A program made the translations under genes and the position numbers. Shown one piece after another: positions 1 through 4,979 of a DNA stretch of 5,888 nt. The DNA is taken from NCBI GenBank assembly GCA_025360355.1, contig JANYCL010000329.1, positions 1 to 5,888 on the forward strand. Direction: 5' to 3'. The notes below the pieces were generated by a model, which saw nothing but the letters and a program-made list of their open reading frames with translations, had not been told where the DNA came from and did no database searches. Every line of letters starts with the position of its first letter. Within the stretch, counting starts at the first letter, position 1. The stretch comes from Sphingobacteriaceae bacterium. GTDB taxonomy: Bacteria > Bacteroidota > Bacteroidia > B-17B0 > Aurantibacillaceae.

Positions 1-1
1 T

Positions 2-829
2 TATACTGCGGGAAGTTATGATGAAGTTACAATGGCCGTTAAGCGACGTGATGAATATATGGCGGAAGGTAACAAATCATCAAGAGTCGGATATTTTAAA
101 AATGAAAAATATTTTGGCATGACAGATGCGGAATTACAAGAAGCTATAAAGAACGGTAAATCTGTATTAACATCTACTGCCGCAACAACCGGAACAGAAA
201 CAGCAGTTACAAATACAACAACAGTAGTTGATAATTCATTTAATAAAGGAAGTATTGTTTACCGTGTGCAGTTAGGCGCTTATAAAAACAGGATCTCATT
301 AAAAACATTTAATAATACAAATGTTGTAGAACTTAAAACTAACGAAGGAACTTATCGTTATGTAACTGCTGGATTTAAAACAATTGCAGATGCTGCTGCA
401 AGAAAAGCAGATCTGTATTTATTAGGTTATAGTGATGCGTTCGTAACAGCTTATAAAGATGGTAAGAGGATCTTGATGAGCGAGGCAGGCGCAACTATGT
501 CGTCGAAAGTAAAAGAAGACTTAAACGAAAACAAAACATTTAGTTCAGTTGATAAATCTTTGATCAGTTTTAAAATTCAAATCGGCGCTCTTAAAAAACC
601 GACGGCAGTTGCTGATATGGATGAGAAGATTAAGTCTTTAGAAGGAGTAGGAAAACAAACTACTGCAACCGGAATGGTACGTTACACAGTTGGTAAATAT
701 ACCGGTTACGATGCTGCAGAGAAGGCCCGTAAGGAAATGGAGGACAAGGGCTTCCCAGAGGCATTTATTATTGCCACATTTAAAGAAGAGATCATTTCAC
801 TGCAGGAAGCAATGGAATTATTAAAATAA
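2..829 (+). CDS. SPOR-like repeat protein, 3' part (5' end outside window)
   Basis: The reading frame is open to the left edge, so the Met codon at 32 is probably internal; 275 residues are visible and the stop is TAA at 827. Three similar units can be read, numbered from the codon at 2. Unit 1 is a partial copy at about 1-50, opening YTAGSYDEVTMAVKRRDEY. Unit 2 is at about 85-155, with YRVQLGAY, then YRYVTAGFKT and GYSDAFVTAYKDGKRI. Unit 3 is at about 188-275, with FKIQIGAL, then VRYTVGKYTGYDAAEKARKE and GFPEAFIIATF. A Thr/Ala-rich linker (about 57-74) separates units 1 and 2. The pattern (V/I)Q(L/I)GA...Y(T/V)xGx(F/Y)...(D/E)AF(V/I) is that of SPOR domains, which bind peptidoglycan glycan strands in characterised proteins. 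An envelope or periplasmic location is therefore inferred. The specific role is unknown, because any signal peptide or further N-terminal domains are off the window. Confidence 0.85.
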   Translation, partial: YTAGSYDEVTMAVKRRDEYMAEGNKSSRVGYFKNEKYFGMTDAELQEAIKNGKSVLTSTAATTGTETAVTNTTTVVDNSFNKGSIVYRVQLGAYKNRISLKTFNNTNVVELKTNEGTYRYVTAGFKTIADAAARKADLYLLGYSDAFVTAYKDGKRILMSEAGATMSSKVKEDLNENKTFSSVDKSLISFKIQIGALKKPTAVADMDEKIKSLEGVGKQTTATGMVRYTVGKYTGYDAAEKARKEMEDKGFPEAFIIATFKEEIISLQEAMELLK

Positions 830-892
830 CCTTTAACAATTTTAGGCACCGTTATTAAGCAAAATTTACTACTTTTATTTAAAATTCAGACC

Positions 893-1141
893 ATGAAAAA
901 AACAATTATAACAGCATTAGCTTTGGTTTTCGTAACAGCATCTTTAGTTGCGCAAGACGATAAAAAACAAGAACCGAAAAAGAAGGAAGAAAGTAAATCA
1001 GAATCTAGTCCTCCGGGCGGAACCCGTATGGCTATTAACGAAAAAGGTTTACCCCGTAAAAAATCAACAGCAACTGAGTCAAATAAAACTTCAACCGAAA
1101 CTAAAAAGGAAGAATCTAAAAAAGAAGAGCCAAAGAAATAA
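893..1141 (+). CDS. small exported Lys/Glu-rich protein, function unknown
   Basis: This is an 82-residue protein of unrecognised family. Residues 1-21 look like a Sec signal peptide: MKK, a hydrophobic core (ITALALVFVTASLVA), and probable cleavage near AQ-DD. There is no lipobox Cys, so it is more likely periplasmic or secreted than a lipoprotein. The mature part of about 60 residues is low-complexity and very hydrophilic, with Lys/Glu runs at both ends (KKQEPKKKEESKSE and TKKEESKKEEPKK). They flank a less repetitive core, PPGGTRMAINEKGLPRKK at about 40-57, which is the only part that looks like a specific motif. It is probably disordered. The start is supported by the signal peptide beginning right at this ATG. 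The gene follows the SPOR-repeat gene after 63 nt with no terminator between them, so the two may be co-transcribed. A strong terminator follows 19 nt after the stop. The frame is credible; the function is not known. Confidence 0.75.
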   Translation: MKKTIITALALVFVTASLVAQDDKKQEPKKKEESKSESSPPGGTRMAINEKGLPRKKSTATESNKTSTETKKEESKKEEPKK

Positions 1142-1160
1142 AGTAGAAACTAAATACTTA

Positions 1161-1193
1161 AAAGCCGTTCAAAGTAATTTGAGCGGCTTTTTT
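1161..1193 (+). terminator. intrinsic terminator after the small exported protein gene
   Basis: A 13-bp stem (1161-1173 AAAGCCGTTCAAA with 1178-1190 TTTGAGCGGCTTT) contains one G-U wobble and closes on a 4-nt GTAA loop, which fits the stable GNRA tetraloop class. The 3' arm runs into six consecutive T (1188-1193). It ends the transcription unit of the gene at 893-1141, and probably that of the SPOR-repeat gene as well. Confidence 0.93.
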
Positions 1194-1211
1194 GCTTAAA
1201 AATCTTATATC

Positions 1212-1227
1212 TGGCACGCTTTTTGAA
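1212..1227 (+). promoter_or_regulatory. candidate sigma-54 (RpoN) -24/-12 promoter for the T9SS cargo gene
   Basis: TGGCACGCTTTTTGAA matches the sigma-54 consensus TGGCACG-N4-TTGC(A/T) at every fixed position except the -12 C, which is A here. The -24 GG and the -13 G are correctly spaced. Transcription would start near 1238, giving a leader of about 50 nt before the ATG at 1289. The site lies in the 147-nt gap just after the upstream terminator. Against it, the missing C belongs to the most conserved GC pair, and no activator-binding site is evident. I saw no TAnnTTTG element in this gap that would serve instead. Confidence 0.5.
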
Positions 1228-1288
1228 ATAGATGGTGATGTATAATCAGATTAGAATCGGTATTTTTATTATATAGAAAATTAATTTT

Positions 1289-2875
1289 ATGAAAAAAAGT
1301 GTCATTGTATGTTTTATCCTTATTTGCTCCTTTGCTAAAGGACAGAAAACAACAATTGACTCGTTGGCAGATTTTGAGAATGTTCATTTTAAGGAGCATC
1401 TTTCACAAATAAAAAACGAGACTGAAAAAGAAAATTATTTGAATTCGGTTAAGCGGAATTTTATTAAACGGAAATATAATCTTGTTGAAGGAAGGGCTTT
1501 CAAATCTTCAGCTGTTGCAACAAGTACTTGCGGCAATGTGGATTTTGAAGATGGTAATACGGCAGGATGGACAATAGTCGGTGATTATCAAATTATGTCA
1601 GGTTTAGGTAGTGATCCCTATGGAAGTTTTCCAGTTGTTTGTCCTGGTGGAAATTTCTCTTTAAGAGTAAATGATGATAATACTGTGTGCGCAGGACCTA
1701 ATCCTAAATTGGGATTCATTTCAGAGGCGAGTAGACCAATTAGTATTACTGCTTCTAATTATAAAATAAAAATAAATTTTGCTGGAAGTACATTAAATTT
1801 CCCACACCCTCAAGGTGCATCTGCGTATATTGGAATTAGATTTTATGATTCTGCAAATAATTTGATTCCATCCGCTGATTATACGGTTATGTATGCCTCA
1901 CCTCCCAATTCGGTCATAGCAACCTCAACAACAACTTCCAATAATTCCCTTTCTCAAGGATGGCAAATTTGCGGCTCTGGACCATATCCAGTTTCTTATT
2001 TCCCTTGGCAACAACAAGTATTCGATCTTTCTGCTTATATAGGACAAACTGTGGAATTAAAATTAAAAGCTGATTGGTGTTTATATCAGTATGATTGGGC
2101 TTATGCTTATTTTGATGTTTGCTGCGACTCAACTTGTCCAACAGTGGTAAGTCCAACTATTAATATACAAACAACAAATGTTTGTGTCAACTCTACACTC
2201 AATTCAACACTTTGTTCATCAACTTCAACAAACATAAATTATAATTGGTATGGATCTAGCGGACCAATTTCAACAGGAAGTTGCCTCGTAACAAATACAC
2301 AAGGTAGTTATACCTTGCAATCTGTTTCACCAATAAACACAACGTCAATATTTCAGGAAATATTTAATTTGGGATTGAATGTACCTGTTAGTTTTTCGGT
2401 TTCCAGTAATAATGGTTGTAGTAATAGCTCATCAGGTATAACTTTGTTTGTATCTCCTTCCGGAGGTGTTTTTGGAGGACCTGGAATTTCAGGGAATGTT
2501 TTTCAACCATGGGTCGTAGGTAACGGAACTTATATTCTTAATTACATCTATACAAATCCAATAGGGGGTTGTGTTACTTCATCAATTCAAACTGTCAATG
2601 TTAGTACATGTACAGATGTGTTTGAAAAAATAAAAAACAATGAATTTTTTATAGCTCCTAATCCTTTCAAATCTGAAATCAATATTAATTGCAAAGAACT
2701 TCCCGAAAATTCTGAAATTATTTTATTCAATTGCATAGGACAAGAAATTTTACGAAAGCGCATTTCAGAAGGCAAAAATACCGTTGATACCGAGGGTGTT
2801 CCGCAGGGTTTATATATCTATTCGATAGAATTGCAAAATAAGCCTATCAAACAAGGAAAACTGGTGAAAGATTAG
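1289..2875 (+). CDS. T9SS-secreted Cys-rich adhesin-like protein with type A C-terminal sorting domain
   Basis: 528 residues. Residues 1-19 form a signal peptide (MKK, hydrophobic VIVCFILICSFA, cleavage near KGQ). A charged, helix-prone segment follows (about 20-70). Residues 80-283 look like a jelly-roll or galactose-binding-like beta domain, opening FEDGNTAGW and closing FDLSAYIGQTVELKLKADW...YAYFDVCC. Residues 284-440 hold Ig-like material, including GGVFGGPGISGNVFQPW...GTYILNYIYTNPIGGC, a type common in Bacteroidota surface proteins. Residues about 452-528 are a type A T9SS sorting domain: FFIAPNPFKSEININ, then ILFNCIGQEI, PQGLYIYSIE, and a basic end GKLVKD. In this system the protein crosses the inner membrane by Sec and the outer membrane by T9SS, and the tail is normally removed by PorU. 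No protease or glycosidase catalytic motif was recognised, so a binding or adhesin role is inferred from architecture alone. A sigma-54-like site lies upstream. Confidence 0.9.
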   Translation: MKKSVIVCFILICSFAKGQKTTIDSLADFENVHFKEHLSQIKNETEKENYLNSVKRNFIKRKYNLVEGRAFKSSAVATSTCGNVDFEDGNTAGWTIVGDYQIMSGLGSDPYGSFPVVCPGGNFSLRVNDDNTVCAGPNPKLGFISEASRPISITASNYKIKINFAGSTLNFPHPQGASAYIGIRFYDSANNLIPSADYTVMYASPPNSVIATSTTTSNNSLSQGWQICGSGPYPVSYFPWQQQVFDLSAYIGQTVELKLKADWCLYQYDWAYAYFDVCCDSTCPTVVSPTINIQTTNVCVNSTLNSTLCSSTSTNINYNWYGSSGPISTGSCLVTNTQGSYTLQSVSPINTTSIFQEIFNLGLNVPVSFSVSSNNGCSNSSSGITLFVSPSGGVFGGPGISGNVFQPWVVGNGTYILNYIYTNPIGGCVTSSIQTVNVSTCTDVFEKIKNNEFFIAPNPFKSEININCKELPENSEIILFNCIGQEILRKRISEGKNTVDTEGVPQGLYIYSIELQNKPIKQGKLVKD

Positions 2876-2909
2876 CCTAAAATTCCCTCCCTTTTTTAAA
2901 TAATTCTTA

Positions 2910-2917
2910 TATATTTG
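2910..2917 (+). promoter_or_regulatory. Bacteroidota-type -7 promoter element of icd (TATATTTG)
   Basis: TATATTTG is a perfect match to TAnnTTTG, the -7 element of the Bacteroidota primary sigma factor. It lies 33 nt before the icd ATG, implying a short leader of roughly 25-30 nt. The -33 partner is poor: only a T-rich run at 2892-2897, with no TTG. No hairpin terminator separates the preceding T9SS cargo gene, so some read-through from it is possible. Confidence 0.6.
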
Positions 2918-2950
2918 GGCTCTTAAATTTATTATTAAAAGCAAATCTAT

Positions 2951-4183
2951 ATGAGCAAAATTAAAGTAGCCAATCCCGTTGTTGAATTGGATGGCGATGA
3001 AATGACCCGCATTATCTGGAAGTTCATTAAAGACAAATTGATCCTTCCTTATCTTGATATAGATATTAAATATTACGATTTAGGTGTTGAACACCGCGAT
3101 GCTACAAACGATCAGGTTACTATTGATTCGGCTGAAGCAATTAAAAAATATAATGTTGGGATCAAATGCGCAACCATTACACCCGATGAAGAACGCGTAA
3201 CAGAATTCAAATTAAAACAAATGTGGAAATCACCAAACGGAACCATCCGTAATATTTTAGATGGAACTGTTTTCCGCGAACCTATCGTTTGTAAAAATGT
3301 TCCGCGCTTAGTTCCGAATTGGACGGCTCCAATTTGTATCGGTCGTCATGCTTTCGGTGATCAATACCGCGCAACTGATTTCGTTACTAAAGGAAAAGGA
3401 AAATTAACTGTTAGCTTTCAGCCGGAAGATGGAAGTGCTCCGCAATCATTCGAAGTTTTTAATTTCAAAGGTGATGGTGTTGCATTAACAATGTACAATA
3501 CTGATGAATCCATTAAAGGATTTGCTCACTCATGTTTCAATACAGCATTATCAAAAGGATGGCCTTTATATTTGTCAACTAAAAATACCATCTTAAAAAA
3601 ATACGATGGTCGCTTTAAAGATATATTCGAAGAGATCTATCAAAAAGAATACAAAGCGAAATTTGCTGCTGCAGGAATTGTTTATGAACACCGTTTAATT
3701 GATGACATGGTTGCATCAGCTTTAAAATGGCACGGAAATTTTGTTTGGGCTTGTAAAAATTATGACGGAGATGTGCAGTCAGATACAGTTGCGCAAGGTT
3801 TTGGTTCATTAGGTTTAATGACATCAGTATTAGTTACACCGGATGGAAAAACAATGGAAGCTGAAGCTGCACACGGTACAGTTACTCGTCACTACCGCGA
3901 ACACCAAGCAGGTAAGCCAACATCAACAAACCCTATAGCAAGTATTTTTGCCTGGACCCGTGGTTTAGAGTTCCGTGGTAAATTAGATGGCAATAAAGAA
4001 CTCATGGATTTCGCGCAAGCTTTAGAACATGTATGTGTTGAGGTTGTAGAAAGCGGAAAAATGACAAAAGATCTTGCGGTTTGTGTTCATGGAAATAAAG
4101 TAGAACATGGCAAACATTATTTATATACCGAAGAATTCTTAAACGAATTAGATTCTGCGCTTAAAAAGAAATTAGGTAAATAA
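2951..4183 (+). CDS. icd: isocitrate dehydrogenase, NADP-dependent, eukaryote-like homodimeric type
   Basis: This enzyme oxidatively decarboxylates isocitrate to 2-oxoglutarate, reducing NADP+, in the TCA cycle (cytoplasm). The 410-residue length and near-colinear similarity place it with the human IDH1/IDH2-like homodimeric enzymes rather than the E. coli-type or the monomeric enzyme of about 740 residues. Visible landmarks are ELDGDEMTRIIW at 12-23, and substrate residues S94, N96, R100 and R109 within KSPNGTIRNILDGTVFRE. They continue with R132 and catalytic Y139 in GRHAFGDQYRATDF, K211 in STKNT, and metal-binding D251, D274 and D278 in LIDDM and YDGDVQSD. HGTVTRH (308-314) carries the Arg/His pair that contacts the NADP 2'-phosphate in this family. 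No key residue is missing. The start matches the family N-terminus. It appears monocistronic, with its own promoter element and terminator. The symbol follows bacterial usage; the alternative is idh. Confidence 0.97.
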   Translation: MSKIKVANPVVELDGDEMTRIIWKFIKDKLILPYLDIDIKYYDLGVEHRDATNDQVTIDSAEAIKKYNVGIKCATITPDEERVTEFKLKQMWKSPNGTIRNILDGTVFREPIVCKNVPRLVPNWTAPICIGRHAFGDQYRATDFVTKGKGKLTVSFQPEDGSAPQSFEVFNFKGDGVALTMYNTDESIKGFAHSCFNTALSKGWPLYLSTKNTILKKYDGRFKDIFEEIYQKEYKAKFAAAGIVYEHRLIDDMVASALKWHGNFVWACKNYDGDVQSDTVAQGFGSLGLMTSVLVTPDGKTMEAEAAHGTVTRHYREHQAGKPTSTNPIASIFAWTRGLEFRGKLDGNKELMDFAQALEHVCVEVVESGKMTKDLAVCVHGNKVEHGKHYLYTEEFLNELDSALKKKLGK

Positions 4184-4203
4184 TCGATTTTAAAAAAAGT
4201 AGT

Positions 4204-4231
4204 AAAAAAGCTCCATTTTGGAGCTTTTTTT
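4204..4231 (+). terminator. intrinsic terminator after icd
   Basis: The arms AAAAAAGCTCC (4204-4214) and GGAGCTTTTTT (4220-4230) pair perfectly over 11 bp around ATTTT, in which A and the last T can add a twelfth pair. Seven T end the structure (4225-4231). It begins 20 nt after the icd stop. Because it is flanked by A and T runs it could also work on the other strand, but no minus-strand gene is seen here. It separates icd from the accB unit. Confidence 0.93.
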
Positions 4232-4307
4232 GTTAAAAACCATTCGTTTTGTTCGTTTTTAGGTAAAAATTGAAATAAAATTAACTTTTTTAAAATTAAA
4301 ATAATGT

Positions 4308-4315
4308 TACTTTTG
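4308..4315 (+). promoter_or_regulatory. Bacteroidota-type -7 promoter element of accB (TACTTTTG)
   Basis: TACTTTTG fits TAnnTTTG exactly and lies 62 nt before the accB ATG, downstream of the icd terminator. A T-run at 4286-4291 sits about 16 nt upstream as a weak -33 candidate; the nearest TTG (4270-4272) is too far away. Transcription would start near 4320, so the hairpin at 4329-4358 would lie close to the 5' end of the message. Confidence 0.6.
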
Positions 4316-4328
4316 ACCCCACTAACTA

Positions 4329-4358
4329 ATCCCGAAGGATGGAAAAATCCAACGGGAT
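4329..4358 (+). promoter_or_regulatory. leader hairpin in the accB 5' untranslated region
   Basis: Two nested perfect stems occur here. ATCCCG (4329-4334) pairs with CGGGAT (4353-4358), and inside it GGAT (4337-4340) pairs with ATCC (4347-4350). The stems are separated by a symmetric AA/AA internal loop and capped by a GGAAAA hexaloop. The element ends 19 nt before the accB ATG and has no T-run after it, so it is not a terminator. It could stabilise the 5' end of the message, bind a regulator, or be a copy of a palindromic intergenic repeat. Its function is unknown. Confidence 0.6.
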
Positions 4359-4377
4359 AAACTAAAAACACTAACAA

Positions 4378-4878
4378 ATGAAATTAAACGAAATCCAGGA
4401 TCTTATAAAGTTTGTTTCAAAAAGCGGGGTTAACGAAGTTGAACTCGAAACAAAAGAGATCAAGATCGTGATCAAAACCGGTAAATCATCAGGACCAGTT
4501 GTATACCAGAATAATCCCACTCCGGTATATACTAACCCGACACAAGTTGTAACTAACAATCCGGTACAACACAATCCAACTCCTGTTTCAGAAAACAAAA
4601 CTACTACACCTGTAAATAACGGTGCCGACGATTCGAAATACATAACTATCAAATCACCAATGATCGGAACTTTTTACCGCGCTCCTGGTGTTGATAAAGG
4701 TGTTTTTGTAAACGTAGGTGATGATGTAACTGAAGGAAAAACAGTTTGTATCATTGAAGCCATGAAGCTTTTCAACGAAATTGAAAGCGACATCAAAGGT
4801 AAAATTGTAAAAGTATTGGTTGATGATGCAACTCCGGTTGAATACGACCAACCTTTATTCTTAGTAGACCCAAATTAA
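4378..4878 (+). CDS. accB: biotin carboxyl carrier protein of acetyl-CoA carboxylase
   Basis: 166 residues, close to the usual bacterial BCCP length. It carries the biotin that AccC carboxylates and that delivers CO2 to the carboxyltransferase, giving malonyl-CoA for fatty-acid synthesis. Residues 1-35 (MKLNEIQDLIKFVSKSGVNE...) are the conserved N-terminal region. Residues about 36-85 are a flexible linker rich in Pro, Asn, Thr and Val, with repeated NPTPV-like units at 46, 53 and 66. The biotinyl domain runs from about 88 to 165: SPMIGTFYRAPGVDKGVF includes the thumb insertion typical of AccB, and IIEAMKLFNEIE contains the biotin-accepting Lys130. It differs from the E. coli EAMKMMNQIE motif only conservatively. 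The start is supported by the family-typical N-terminus. accC follows after 101 nt. The thumb and the pairing with accC favour acetyl-CoA carboxylase over a propionyl-CoA or pyruvate carboxylase subunit. Confidence 0.96.
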   Translation: MKLNEIQDLIKFVSKSGVNEVELETKEIKIVIKTGKSSGPVVYQNNPTPVYTNPTQVVTNNPVQHNPTPVSENKTTTPVNNGADDSKYITIKSPMIGTFYRAPGVDKGVFVNVGDDVTEGKTVCIIEAMKLFNEIESDIKGKIVKVLVDDATPVEYDQPLFLVDPN

Positions 4879-4971
4879 TTTGACAATTTGACGATTTGAT
4901 AATTTGACAATGTATTAGTTTAGATTGTCGTTTATCATTGTCAAATTGCCCCATTGACTAATTGCCAAATT
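4877..4971. repeat. 8-bp-phased imperfect inverted repeat between accB and accC
   Basis: The left arm (4877-4912) is a tandem of 8-bp units: AATTTGAC, AATTTGAC, GATTTGAT, AATTTGAC, then AATG. The right arm (4936-4971), read on the minus strand, has the same length and phase: AATTTGGC, AATTAGTC, AATGGGGC, AATTTGAC, AATG. By eye the arms match at 28 of 36 positions, and the innermost 12 (AATTTGACAATG with CATTGTCAAATT) match perfectly around a 23-nt spacer. The accB stop codon supplies the first two bases of the left arm, and the right arm ends 8 nt before the accC ATG, so the element fills nearly all of the gap. No T-run follows, which argues against an intrinsic terminator. Confidence 0.85.
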
Positions 4972-4979
4972 AAAAAATT

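Noticed and set aside
843..860. Sigma-54-like sequence AGGCACCGTTATTAAGCA before the small exported protein gene
   Set aside because: The GG and GC pairs are 2 bp too far apart for a -24/-12 promoter and the -12 TTG is not intact.
870..877. TACTTTTA as a TAnnTTTG promoter of the gene at 893
   Set aside because: The G is missing, it lies only 15 nt before the ATG, and no good -33 partner is visible. Read-through from the SPOR-repeat gene is at least as likely.
948..1199. Second + strand frame overlapping the small exported protein
   Set aside because: It is a Lys/Asn-rich frame-shifted reading of the same low-complexity DNA and runs through the terminator hairpin. The other frame has a proper signal peptide.
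1223..1246. TTGAAA and TATAAT as an E. coli-style sigma-70 promoter
   Set aside because: Spacing is only 12 bp instead of about 17, and the Bacteroidota primary sigma factor does not use this consensus. The TTGAA is better explained as the -12 half of the sigma-54-like site.
1205..1399. Minus-strand frame across the gap before the T9SS cargo gene
   Set aside because: It overlaps the signal-peptide region of a well supported gene and has no recognisable motif or start context.
2876..2950. Terminator after the T9SS cargo gene
   Set aside because: Only a pyrimidine-rich stretch and a T-run are present, and no stem could be paired.
4371..4652. Minus-strand frame of 93 codons opposite accB
   Set aside because: It is antisense to the strongly supported accB linker and biotinyl domain. 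Its Val/Thr/Gly-rich translation is what the reverse of a Pro/Asn/Thr linker gives.
4893..4908. Internal accC promoter (TAATTTG-like) inside the repeat
   Set aside because: The spacing is one base short of TAnnTTTG, so it is only a by-product of the AATTTGAC unit.
4877..4971. Short CRISPR array or intrinsic terminator
   Set aside because: The units are 8 bp and contiguous with no unique spacers, and the arms are inverted. There is no T-run after the hairpin and no cas gene nearby.
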